Assembly: GCF_913062725.1 (NCBI RefSeq)
Contig: NZ_CAJXWY010000003.1
Coordinates: 1-64,000 of the forward strand
DNA length: 64,000 nt
Source of the DNA: an uncultured Thiohalocapsa sp.
GTDB lineage: Bacteria > Pseudomonadota > Gammaproteobacteria > Chromatiales > Chromatiaceae
Direction of reading: 5' to 3'
Shown here: positions 8,453 to 16,270 of the stretch, in pieces
Numbering within the stretch: position 1 is the first letter of the stretch
Layout of the letters: every line of letters begins with the position of its first letter
Position numbers and translations under genes: made by a program
Notes under the pieces: model-generated
What the model saw: the letters and a program-made list of their open reading frames with translations, nothing else
Database searches by the model: none
Told to the model about the DNA's origin: nothing

Positions 8453-9006
8453 GGCTTGACCCACTGTTTGCGTTTGCGCTTCTTCCGTTCGGTCGGCACA
8501 TAGTGTGTCAGCACGAAGCGCTCGAGCGCCTGACACAGCGCCGTCGGCATCGGCAGCGCGTCCACCTGCTCGTCGCCCTCGAAATAGGCGTTCGCCTGAT
8601 CGAAGCTCGCGGTCACCAGAAAGGGTTGCAGGCGACCGTCGGCATCGGGTCGGCTGACCAGGAAACACCGGGGCGCCTCGACGGTGAGGTTGTGGTAGTA
8701 GCTTTCGGCCTCGTCGGCGAACAATCGCAGGGTGAGGCCATCGATACGCAGCAGGTGGTCGGCATCGGCAGCATCGTCGGCGCGCGCCCGTGTCGCGGTC
8801 TGGGCCAGGACGATGCCGACGAACTGCCGGCGTTCGCGCAGCCAGGGATGGTCGGTGACCGGCGTGACCCGCACCAGCACGCTGACCGGGAAGCAGTCGG
8901 GCGGACGATCCTGCTGGTCGGCCAGCGGCACATAGTGACGCGCCTGTGCCTGGGTCGGCACCGTGCTCGTGGTGGTGGGATCCGTCGTTGGTGGATGCTC
9001 GCTCAT
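8449..9006 (-). CDS. DUF3305-family protein of the FDH cluster
   Basis: This protein has about 185 residues, is mostly soluble, and has a polar Thr/Pro-rich start. The core resembles DUF3305 (FPVSVLVRVTPVTDHPWLRERRQFVGIV). It ends in a strongly basic tail (RKKRKRKQW). No catalytic motif is visible. DUF3305 and DUF3306 genes are habitual neighbours of FDH operons; their function is not known to me. The stop codon overlaps the start of the downstream DUF3306 fusion (ATGA), implying translational coupling. ATG at 9006 is chosen; an in-frame start at 9057 adds 17 residues without a better ribosome site. Confidence 0.72.
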   Translation of the reverse strand: MSEHPPTTDPTTTSTVPTQAQARHYVPLADQQDRPPDCFPVSVLVRVTPVTDHPWLRERRQFVGIVLAQTATRARADDAADADHLLRIDGLTLRLFADEAESYYHNLTVEAPRCFLVSRPDADGRLQPFLVTASFDQANAYFEGDEQVDALPMPTALCQALERFVLTHYVPTERKKRKRKQWVKP

Positions 9007-9522
9007 CGCTGTCGAACCGCCGTGCTGCGCTAGGGCCGCGGGTGCTGACGCCAGCACCTTGCTCAGCGGCGCTAATAAGCAGCTTTTGTACCAATCGGCT
9101 GCTCGCGTGCCCGGGCCGCGGCGGCCTTCCCGCCCGTCCGGCCCGTCCTAGCGTGTCTGCACAAGGATCGGCGGCGGGCCCGCGCCGGCATCGGGAAAAA
9201 AACACCGTGATGCGCCGTGCGTGGATCGCAGCGACGAACGACGGACAAAATGCCCCGCCCCGACGGACCCGACTGGGCAATTTCGTCCCCCTCGGGCCGG
9301 GGCGTGGGACGCGTCCTGCCGTCCGGCTGCGTAGCCGCGGCCGTGGCTTTTCGGCATCAGTCTTGCTTATAGCTGCGACCACTGCCGAAGGCGCAGACGC
9401 CTCGATGACCTGGGGCGCAGGTCGCAGTCCGGACGGCGCGGGCGCGAGCTGGAGTGAACCAAAGGCCCGACAGCGGGCGGCGTTTGTGACCGCCGGTCGG
9501 CCCTGGCGGAGGAGACGACACC
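9007..9522. other. divergent promoter region between the DUF3305 operon and moaA
   Basis: These 516 nt have no supported gene. Both flanking operons start here. Toward moaA there is a good sigma54-like match (separate entry). Toward DUF3305, on the minus strand, a partial sigma54-like element covers 9097-9112: the GGGCACG part is close to consensus with correct 10-nt spacing to GC, but the TT of the -12 element is missing. An A7 run at 9196-9202 lies between them. Confidence 0.4.
9351..9367 (+). promoter_or_regulatory. candidate sigma54 promoter of the moaA operon
   Basis: The sequence TCGGCATCAGTCTTGCT matches the -24/-12 pattern. GG is at 9353-9354 and GC at 9365-9366 with exactly 10 nt between, CA follows GG, and TTGCT forms the -12 element. 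The consensus -24 T before GG is replaced by C. The predicted start, about 12 nt further, leaves a leader of roughly 145 nt before moaA. No enhancer-binding regulator gene is in the window. Confidence 0.4.
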
Positions 9523-10545
9523 ATGACGAGCGAAACCACGCATGACCGACCCGGGTCGGCGACACTGATCGATCGCTTCGGGCGAAAGATCACCTATGTG
9601 CGTATCTCGGTCACCGACCGCTGCGACATGCGCTGTGTCTACTGCATGGCCGAGGACATGACCTTCCTGCCCCGCAGCCAGATCCTGACGTTGGAGGAAA
9701 TCGCGCGGTTGGCGCGGGTGTTCACGGAGTTGGGGGTGACCAAGATCCGCATCACCGGCGGCGAACCGCTGCGGCGCAACAACGTCATGTGGCTGTTCGA
9801 GCAGCTCGGGCAACTGTCGAAGTTGCGGGAACTGGTGCTCACCACCAACGGCTCGCGACTGGCGGCGCTGGCGGCACCGCTGCGGGATGCCGGTGTGGCG
9901 CGTATCAATATCTCGCTCGACACCTTGCGCCCCGATCGCTTCAAGCGCATCACCCGGTTCGGCGATCTGTCCAAGACGCTCGCCGGCATCGATGCGGCAT
10001 TGGCGGCAGGCTTCCGGCGCCTCAAGCTCAATACCGTGGTGCTGCGGCACATGAATCACGACGAGGTACGGGATCTGGCCCGCTTCGCGCTCACGCGCGG
10101 CATGGACATCAGCTACATCGAAGAGATGCCGCTTGGGGTCATCGGCGATCACGACCGTGCCGCCGCCTATGTCTCCAGCGACGAGATCCTGGCCATGCTC
10201 GCCGAGGCGTTCGAGCTCCTGCCAAGCACCGAGCGCACCGGCGGCCCCTCCCGCTACTACCGCGTCCGCGGCTATCACGGCCGCGTCGGCCTGATCTCGC
10301 CGCACAGCCACAACTTCTGCGGCGACTGCAACCGCGTGCGGGTCACCGCGGAGGGCCGGCTGCTGCTCTGTCTGGGCCAGGAATTCTCCACCGATCTGCG
10401 GCACGAACTGCGCGCGCATCCGCAGGACGACACCCACCTGCGCCGGGCCATCGTCGACGCCATGGAGATCAAACCGCACGGCCACGACTTCGACCTGCAC
10501 GAGCGGCCGGTGATCTTTCGCCACATGAATATGACCGGAGGCTGA
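9523..10545 (+). CDS. moaA: GTP 3',8-cyclase MoaA
   Basis: This is a radical SAM enzyme that converts GTP to (8S)-3',8-cyclo-7,8-dihydroguanosine 5'-triphosphate, the first step of molybdopterin synthesis. The 340 residues carry the N-terminal SAM cluster C34-x3-C38-x2-C41 (CDMRCVYC), the ITGGEP SAM-binding motif, and the C-terminal substrate [4Fe-4S] motif CGDC followed by LLLCLG. It ends in the conserved Gly-Gly (MTGG). ATG follows a GGAGGAG site. moaA heads a plus-strand operon with fdhD 5 nt downstream, divergent from the FDH genes. This places cofactor synthesis with its main consumer; it may be a second, FDH-dedicated moaA copy. Confidence 0.96.
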   Translation: MTSETTHDRPGSATLIDRFGRKITYVRISVTDRCDMRCVYCMAEDMTFLPRSQILTLEEIARLARVFTELGVTKIRITGGEPLRRNNVMWLFEQLGQLSKLRELVLTTNGSRLAALAAPLRDAGVARINISLDTLRPDRFKRITRFGDLSKTLAGIDAALAAGFRRLKLNTVVLRHMNHDEVRDLARFALTRGMDISYIEEMPLGVIGDHDRAAAYVSSDEILAMLAEAFELLPSTERTGGPSRYYRVRGYHGRVGLISPHSHNFCGDCNRVRVTAEGRLLLCLGQEFSTDLRHELRAHPQDDTHLRRAIVDAMEIKPHGHDFDLHERPVIFRHMNMTGG

Positions 10546-10550
10546 CGCCG

Positions 10551-11450
10551 ATGCGACAGACGCCCCATCGGCCCGTCATGACCGCCGCCGGGCTGAAACC
10601 CTCGCATGCCGTGCTCGCCTGGGACGAGTCCGGCGCAGTCCGGGAAGGCCATGTCGCCGGCGAGCGACCACTGACGCTCTATCTGGACAAGCGCGAGATC
10701 GTCACCCTGATGACCCTCGGCACCCATCCGGAGCTGCTGGTGTTGGGCTACCTGCTGAACCAGCGCCTGGTGCCCGGCCTCGACGCCATCGCCGCCGTCC
10801 AGGTGGATTGGGACACGGATGCTGCCGCGGTGACCACCACCAGTACCATCGCCGATCTCGACGAGAAGCTCTCGCACCGGACCGTCACCAGCGGCTGCGG
10901 TCAGGGAACGGTATTCGGCCGTATCACCGATCAGCTGCAATCACTGCGCCTGCCAGCGGTCGAATTCCGCCAATCGCAGCTCTATCGGCTGCTCGACTTC
11001 CTGAACGATTACAACGAGGTCTACCGACGCGCCGGCGCCGTGCACGGTTGCGCGCTCTGCCAGGTCGACGCACAGGGCGCGCCCGGCACCGAGATCTTCG
11101 TCGAAGACGTTGGCCGCCACAACGCGACCGACGCCATCGCCGGCCACATGTGGTTGCACGGCATCGATGGCGCTGACCGAATCTTCTACACCACAGGCCG
11201 ACTGACCTCGGAGATGGTGATCAAGGTGGCGCAGATGGGCATCCCGGTGCTGCTGTCGCGCTCCGGGGTGACGGAGAAGGGGTTGGAGCTGGCGCGACAG
11301 GTGGGTGTCATGACCATCGCCCGCGCCAAGGGCCGCCACTTCCTGCTCTACGAAGGGGTCGAGCGCTTCCACTTCGATGCGCGCCCGGCGGCGCCGCGCG
11401 CTCGCGCCGGCCGAGAGGCGCATCGAAGCGCCGGCGAGTCGCTGTCATGA
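10551..11450 (+). CDS. fdhD: FdhD sulfurtransferase, loop-variant form
   Basis: FdhD moves sulfur from the IscS cysteine desulfurase to the Mo/W cofactor of FDH; without it FDH is inactive. The 299-residue protein matches FdhD along its length (MTLGTHPELLVLGYLL, FVEDVGRHNATDAIAG, FYTTGRLTSEMVIK). In E. coli the flexible loop carries two Cys (CGVCG). Here the same place reads TSGCGQGT with a single Cys116, and a CxxC occurs at 167-170 (GCALC). This looks like a subfamily variant rather than damage. GGAGG lies 10 nt before ATG 10551. The stop overlaps an ATG (ATGA at 11447) that opens a 28-codon frame. Confidence 0.93.
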   Translation: MRQTPHRPVMTAAGLKPSHAVLAWDESGAVREGHVAGERPLTLYLDKREIVTLMTLGTHPELLVLGYLLNQRLVPGLDAIAAVQVDWDTDAAAVTTTSTIADLDEKLSHRTVTSGCGQGTVFGRITDQLQSLRLPAVEFRQSQLYRLLDFLNDYNEVYRRAGAVHGCALCQVDAQGAPGTEIFVEDVGRHNATDAIAGHMWLHGIDGADRIFYTTGRLTSEMVIKVAQMGIPVLLSRSGVTEKGLELARQVGVMTIARAKGRHFLLYEGVERFHFDARPAAPRARAGREAHRSAGESLS

Positions 11451-11523
11451 TCCTGAATGGCGCACCCTGGTGCCGCCGGCCCGCCGATGCTCCCTGCGAC
11501 CGGGTCCGGGAGGGCCGGCCATC

Positions 11524-12435
11524 ATGGCCGTGATCCCCGAGGCGACCCGGCCGTTCATGAGCGTGAAACAGGTCGCCGACTACCTCAACCTGAACGAGAA
11601 GAAGGTCTACACCCTGGTCAACGAAGGCAAGATCCCCGGGACCAAGGTCACCGGCAAGTGGATGTTTCCGCGTGAACTGATCGACCACTGGATTCTGGAA
11701 TCCAGTCATGGCGGGGTGATGACCGATCGCCTGGTGGTCGCCGGCAGCGACGACCCCCTGCTCTATCGGATGATCCTCAAGTTTGCCCAGGACACCCGCT
11801 CGCACGCGCTGATCAGCTACACCGCCACCGGCACGCGGCTCGGGCTCGACCTGCTGGCGGCGAACCGCGTCGACGCGAGCTGCATCCACTGGGGACCCAG
11901 CGAGGAGAGTCATACCCGTCACCCGGCGCTGCTGCGCCAATACAACCAGCATTCGCGTTGGGTCCTGATCCATGCCTACCGTCGCGAGCAGGGGCTGATG
12001 TACGCGGCCGATCGCTGGCGCGGCGGCGAAGATGCCAGCGCGCTGCTGGCGGCGCCACTGCGCTGGGCGATGCGTCAGGAGGGCGCCGGTGCGCAACGCT
12101 ACCTGAAAGAGATCCAGGCCCGGCTCGGGCTCGAACAGCTCGATCTGGACACCGTCGGCACCGCCGCCTCAGAGCGTGAGGCGGCCGCGATGATCGCGAT
12201 GGATCAGGCCGACGTGGCCCCGGGGGCGCGCGCCGCCGCGCGCGAGTTCGGGCTCGGGTTCGCCGCCTTCGGCTGGGAGTCCTTCGACATCGCCCTGCGA
12301 CGCGACATCTACTTCCGGCGCCTGTTCCAGGAACTCCTGAAGCGACTGAAGACGTCCGAGTGCCGCATCATCGCCGAGCAACTCGGTGGCTATGACCTGT
12401 CCGACAGCGGACGCCTGGTATTCGGAGAAGAATGA
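11524..12435 (+). CDS. helix-turn-helix regulator with periplasmic-binding-like sensor domain
   Basis: This 303-residue protein joins two parts. Residues 12-58 are an excisionase/MerR-type winged helix (MSVKQVADYLNLNEKKVYTLV, then GKIPGTKVTGKWMFPRELID). Residues 65-300 are a cytoplasmic PBP-like fold related to substrate-binding domains of the molybdate type (AGSDDPLLYRMILKFAQ, SYTATGTRLGLDLLAANRVD). There is no signal peptide, so ligand is sensed in the cytoplasm. Set among moaA, fdhD and two oxyanion transporters, a Mo/W or cofactor-precursor sensor is a reasonable inference. GGGAGGG precedes ATG 11524. The stop overlaps the next gene (ATGATG). Confidence 0.85.
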   Translation: MAVIPEATRPFMSVKQVADYLNLNEKKVYTLVNEGKIPGTKVTGKWMFPRELIDHWILESSHGGVMTDRLVVAGSDDPLLYRMILKFAQDTRSHALISYTATGTRLGLDLLAANRVDASCIHWGPSEESHTRHPALLRQYNQHSRWVLIHAYRREQGLMYAADRWRGGEDASALLAAPLRWAMRQEGAGAQRYLKEIQARLGLEQLDLDTVGTAASEREAAAMIAMDQADVAPGARAAAREFGLGFAAFGWESFDIALRRDIYFRRLFQELLKRLKTSECRIIAEQLGGYDLSDSGRLVFGEE

Positions 12436-12929
12436 TGCCCAAGTTCCTGCGCACGCTGCCACCCAGCGACGAAGACCGGCAGCTGTATACCCCCGTCTCG
12501 CCCGGTGACGAATGGGCCGTGCCGGGCAGCTTCGCCTATGCCGGCGTCGATCCGGCATCGCTACCGGACAGCCTGCAGGCGAGCTTTGCGCACTGCTTCC
12601 TCGGCATCGACAGCTTCGCCCACGCCAGTGTCGTCGAGGTCGCGGAGATCGACCAGGCGGAACTGGACGGTTTGCGGTTGCAACTGGCGTTGGCGATGGT
12701 GCAGCGTCTGGGTGCACCCGGATTGGGCGCGGCACTGCCGGTGGCCGAGGACGAAATCGCCTATGCGCTGTCGTTGGCGGTGCTGCCGGTCGGAACCCAG
12801 TTGCTGCTCGAACGCGAATGGCGCGATGGCGACATCCAGGAGAACGTCCACCGCCTGCAGCCGGCGCCGAACCCGCTCGATCACAGCCAGCTTCGCATGT
12901 TCGGCAGCGACCCGGAACATGAGCCTTGA
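12432..12929 (+). CDS. DUF6505-like conserved protein
   Basis: The protein has 165 residues, is acidic and soluble, with no signal or membrane segment. The stretches GDEWAVPGSFAYAG, FLGIDSFAHASVVEVAE and DEIAYALSLAVLPVGTQLLLERE resemble a small family (DUF6505) known to me only as a neighbour of FDH genes. No catalytic residue pattern is seen. It overlaps the regulator by 4 nt and the ankyrin gene by 11 nt, so the three are translated as a coupled set. Family assignment is from memory and moderately sure. Confidence 0.7.
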   Translation: MMPKFLRTLPPSDEDRQLYTPVSPGDEWAVPGSFAYAGVDPASLPDSLQASFAHCFLGIDSFAHASVVEVAEIDQAELDGLRLQLALAMVQRLGAPGLGAALPVAEDEIAYALSLAVLPVGTQLLLEREWRDGDIQENVHRLQPAPNPLDHSQLRMFGSDPEHEP

Positions 12930-13851
12930 GGTGACTCGCGGCCGGTGTCGGCCGGCTGCGGCTGTGGCTGCCGACCGCACGCGGCACCTGATCAGCGTCT
13001 TGGTCGGGCTACTGCTGACGGTCCCTGGTGCCACCTTGGCAACGCCAGCACCCGGGCCGGCCGCGACCATGGCGCCGACCGACTCCAGCCAGGGGTTGAC
13101 GTCCCCGGTCCGCGTCCAAACCAACGCCGGCATCGATGCGACGGGGAGCCGGCCCGAGGTCGGTCAGGCCCCACCGGCGACGGGTGAGGCGGCGCGACGC
13201 CACGCCCAGCGATGGCGTGCCGCGATCGACACCAACGACACCGAGACCCTGACGCGATTGCTGCCGACGCTTGACGGCGACATCGACCAACCGGGCCGCG
13301 ACGGCAAGACTGCGCTGATGGCGGCAGCCGCCGGCGGCGATCCGGAACTGCTGCGACGCCTGCTGCGCGCCGGCGCCGACGTCAACGCAGCCAATCACAA
13401 GCAGGCGACGGCACTGCTCTATGCGGCTTGGCGCGGCGATGCCGCGATCGTCGCGACCCTGCTCGCGCACGGCGCCGATGTGCGGCGGCGGGCCAGCAAC
13501 GGTTGGAGCGCACTGACCATGGCCGCCGCCAAGGGGCATCGACAGGCCGCCCGGCTGTTGCTCGCCGCAGCGGCCGAGGTGGATGTGCGCGATGTCTATG
13601 GCTGGACGCCATTGATGCGGGCCGCCGACCTCGGCCGCGACGCCCTGGTGGAACTGCTCGCCGGGCCCGGCGGCGCCGACATCCATGCCATCAATGCCAG
13701 TGGACAGACGGCGCTGCATCTGGCGGCCGCCGCCGGCAACGCCAGCACCTTCCGACTGCTGCGGCGCCTGGGCGGCGATCCGGATCGGGCCGACTTCGCC
13801 GGGCGAACACCGCGCGCCATCGCCATCGTCCAGCGTATCGACCCCGACTGA
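12919..13851 (+). CDS. exported ankyrin-repeat protein
   Basis: The protein has 310 residues. The N terminus is basic, then a hydrophobic segment (LISVLVGLLLTVPGATLATPA, split around residues 24-43) forms a probable signal peptide, followed by a 55-residue Pro/Ala/Thr linker. Residues about 110-305 hold five to six ankyrin repeats, with the consensus GKTALMAAAAGGDPELLRRL, GATALLYAAWRGD-like and GQTALHLAAAAGNASTFRLL. A periplasmic protein-binding scaffold is expected; the partner is unknown. Its place after the regulator and DUF6505 genes ties it to FDH biogenesis. It ends at TGA 13849; the same frame continues with a His-rich stretch. Confidence 0.85.
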   Translation: MSLEVTRGRCRPAAAVAADRTRHLISVLVGLLLTVPGATLATPAPGPAATMAPTDSSQGLTSPVRVQTNAGIDATGSRPEVGQAPPATGEAARRHAQRWRAAIDTNDTETLTRLLPTLDGDIDQPGRDGKTALMAAAAGGDPELLRRLLRAGADVNAANHKQATALLYAAWRGDAAIVATLLAHGADVRRRASNGWSALTMAAAKGHRQAARLLLAAAAEVDVRDVYGWTPLMRAADLGRDALVELLAGPGGADIHAINASGQTALHLAAAAGNASTFRLLRRLGGDPDRADFAGRTPRAIAIVQRIDPD

Positions 13852-14063
13852 GCCGCCGGCAGACGGCACGATTACGGGCATGGGCGCGGGCACGGTCACG
13901 GACACTGCGCCGGCGCCTGCCCGCGGCGTAAGGGCAAACAGCGTGCCCGCGCCCGATCGCGCCAGCCGCCCCGGCCCCGGGCGTCGTCATTGGCGCGACC
14001 CGTGGCACCACCCCGGGCACCAGGAGCGCTGGCCGACCTCGGGTCGCGGTCCTCGCCTTCGCA
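13852..14063 (+). other. His-rich coding-like stretch after the ankyrin stop codon
   Basis: Immediately past TGA 13849-13851, in the same frame as the ankyrin gene, the codons read AAGRRHDYGHGRGHGHGHC, with Cys twice in CAGAC. Further on, in the +1 frame, RHWRDPWHHPGHQERW appears. Such His/Gly patterns are typical of metal-binding tails. No start codon or ribosome site gives a separate gene, so this is either a lost C-terminal extension, a frameshifted small His-rich gene, or chance. Confidence 0.35.
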
Positions 14064-14816
14064 CTAACCGCAACGGATCAGGTTACGTGTGTAGCCCTCC
14101 ATCGGTTGCACCACGCACTGCTCGCCCGCCGGCTCGGCGTAGCCGTCGCCGGCGTACTCCAACTGCAAGCGATCGCCGAACTGCTCGAAGTAGCGCGCGA
14201 ACAGGTCCCCGCCATAGACGCCCGTGGCATGGAAGGCACCATCGACGAAGGCCAGTTCGATCGCCGCCAGGGGCTGGGGGGCGGGCCCGGAGATGACCGC
14301 CGCACCGCGCTTCGGATCGTAGAGGCTGTGCTCCGAGCAACATTGGATCACATGCCCGCGGCGCTCGACCTGCTGCGCCCGGTTGACGAATCCGACCGGC
14401 TGCTCGCGATAGCCGATGAAGCTGACCATGGGGGAAGGGTGGGTCAGCTTGTGCGCACAGATCGCCGAGAAGGCGACCACCGAGCGGTTTGGACCGACGC
14501 CGCCCTGCCAGCGATAGGGAACGCCGGTCTCGGTCTGCAGTTCGGCGCCGCCGGGCAAGGCCTCACCGAGATCGAGCAGGAAACAGGGTGTCGAGCGATA
14601 GGGGTAGAAGAAGATCTGCGCCTGCCCCGACGGCAGTGCCTCGGGGCGCAGCGGCTCGCCCTGGGTATCCACCAAAAGCGCGCGTGGAAAGGCCTGCGCG
14701 GGTGCCTGCGGGGCCGCCAGGGCGGCGGCCCCGCCGCAGGCAAGGGCAACACCGGCACTGCTGCACAGTTTGATGAAATCGCGGCGATCACCGCCAATCG
14801 GCTTGTTCATGGACAT
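14064..14816 (-). CDS. Tat-exported Rieske [2Fe-2S] protein
   Basis: The protein has 250 residues. A Tat signal (DRRDFIKLC, residues 10-18) precedes an Ala-rich core, so it is exported folded to the periplasm, either released or anchored. The Rieske site is CAH (in SAICAHKLTHPS) and CSEH (in QCCSEHSLYDP), giving two Cys and two His ligands with an unusually long spacer between the boxes. The SLYDP after the second box is normal for the fold. It resembles the small subunits that sit beside periplasmic molybdoenzymes (arsenite-oxidase type) more than the bc1 Rieske protein. No catalytic partner gene is adjacent; it is convergent with the FdhD/ankyrin operon. Electron transfer for FDH or another molybdoenzyme is inferred from context. 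Confidence 0.8.
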   Translation of the reverse strand: MSMNKPIGGDRRDFIKLCSSAGVALACGGAAALAAPQAPAQAFPRALLVDTQGEPLRPEALPSGQAQIFFYPYRSTPCFLLDLGEALPGGAELQTETGVPYRWQGGVGPNRSVVAFSAICAHKLTHPSPMVSFIGYREQPVGFVNRAQQVERRGHVIQCCSEHSLYDPKRGAAVISGPAPQPLAAIELAFVDGAFHATGVYGGDLFARYFEQFGDRLQLEYAGDGYAEPAGEQCVVQPMEGYTRNLIRCG

Positions 14817-15562
14817 CCCCGGGTCCGTGTCGAAGCATGCGCTGGGCCCCGCTTCGTCATGCTGTGAGGCCCCGGTCGTCATTTGGCTATTAGAGCAGAG
14901 ACCGACGCGGCCTTGAAGGGCGATATCGCTCTCGATTTCGGATTTGTTTCCGACCAAGCCCGCGTTTGCCACAGTTGCGGTCTTCGAATGAATGGTCGCC
15001 GATACAGCGCGCCCTGCCCCGGTGGGTCGCCATTCGCTGATCACCGACCCGGGCCTGGCACGCACTCGACGACCATCCGCGTCGCCGCCCGCAGGGAGCT
15101 CGCCGGCGGCACCGATCGCGCGGCACACAACATGGCCCGTGCGACGGATCGATGTGGATGTGGGGCCATGGCCCAGCGTCATGCCAGGTCAGAATGACGC
15201 ACTTTTTTCCCGGGGGTGGGCGATTCTTTACCTCACCGGTCGTTTCTGTTCCCGCATCCCGACACCCGTTGAGGCCGCAGGCGGTGTCCGTCGCGCCCAC
15301 GCGCAGGCGCCTGGCCCGCATCAACAATAGGTTCCGGTGGGTGGCCGGGGCCAGCACCCGATGCCTGCGCGACCGCATCCTCTCCCACGACAGAACTGGC
15401 CCACACCTTGCTTCATCGCCGCCAGACGGCGTCTGCGCCGAGCCTCCCCGGGGGCTTGCGGCGCTAGGCCCAGGATGCGATCGCCGCAGCAGGCGATTGC
15501 CCGGAACCCATGATCCACCCCAAGACCGCGCCCGTGTCGGGCTGCGGCCCGGCGGCGACCCT
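14817..15562. other. intergenic region between the Rieske gene and tupB
   Basis: These 746 nt have no supported gene; several open frames exist but lack ribosome sites and look like noise in high-GC DNA. The divergent promoters of the Rieske and tup genes must lie here. I saw no clear sigma70 or sigma54 element and could not identify a ModE-type palindrome. Confidence 0.4.
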
Positions 15563-16270
15563 ATGCAAGACTTCGGCAGTGCTTTCGGCCTGGCTTTCGG
15601 ACTGGTCCTGTCACTCGACCCCGAGCTGCTCGAGATCGTGCTGCTGTCATTGCGGGTCAGCCTGAGCGCGGTCGTGATCGCCTGCCTGGTCGGGTTTCCG
15701 CTCGGGGCCCTGATCGCCATCACCCGCTTTCGGGGCCGCTCCGCCGTGCTGGTGCTGATGAACGCGCTGATGGGGCTGCCGCCGGTGGTCGTTGGACTGG
15801 CGATCTACCTGCTGCTGTCGAACGCCGGTCCGCTCGGTTGGCTCAGGCTGCTCTACACGCCAACGGCGATGATCCTCGCCCAGGCGGTCCTGATCACGCC
15901 GATCATCGCCGCGCTGTCGCGCGAATTGATCGAGCAGCTGCACGACGAGTATGCCGAACAGTTTCAATCGCTTTGCCTGTCGCCGCTGCAGAGCGTGCGC
16001 GCGCTGCTCTGGGACGCGCGCTATGGCCTGTTGACGGTCGCGCTCGCCGGCTTCGGTCGCGCGATCGCGGAGGTGGGCGCGGTCATCATCGTCGGCGGCA
16101 ACATCGCCAACCTGACCCGGGTGATGACCACCGCCATCGCGCTGGAGACCTCCAAGGGCGAACTGGCCTTGGCGCTGGCGCTGGGCATGGTGCTGATCAG
16201 CATCGCCCTCGGCATCAATGCGGCGGTGATGAGCCTGCGGCTGACGGCATCCCGCCATGCCTTCGCCTGA
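15563..16270 (+). CDS. tupB: tungstate ABC transporter permease TupB
   Basis: This is an inner-membrane permease of 235 residues with five to six hydrophobic helices. The cytoplasmic EAA-type coupling loop and the signature FGRAIAEVGAVIIVGGNIAN, with the following TRVMTTAIALETSKGE, are characteristic of TupB/ModB-like permeases of the tungstate branch. It would form the channel for TupA-bound oxyanion. The gene overlaps tupC by 14 nt, so the two are translationally coupled. ATG 15563 is chosen; in-frame sequence upstream is not membrane-like. Confidence 0.9.
   Translation: MQDFGSAFGLAFGLVLSLDPELLEIVLLSLRVSLSAVVIACLVGFPLGALIAITRFRGRSAVLVLMNALMGLPPVVVGLAIYLLLSNAGPLGWLRLLYTPTAMILAQAVLITPIIAALSRELIEQLHDEYAEQFQSLCLSPLQSVRALLWDARYGLLTVALAGFGRAIAEVGAVIIVGGNIANLTRVMTTAIALETSKGELALALALGMVLISIALGINAAVMSLRLTASRHAFA

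Noticed and set aside
9378-9522. Molybdenum-cofactor riboswitch in the moaA leader
   Set aside because: I looked for a structured leader but could not identify the conserved Moco motif by eye. A covariance-model search would decide.
8453-9565. Upstream extension of the DUF3306 fusion frame
   Set aside because: The frame is open to 9565 but overlaps DUF3305 in another phase and is Arg/Pro/Ala-rich. ATG 8452 with the ATGA overlap is the natural start.
13849-13851. Programmed readthrough or selenocysteine at the ankyrin stop
   Set aside because: No SECIS-like hairpin was seen and the following His-rich frame itself appears shifted further on. A lost tail is a simpler reading.
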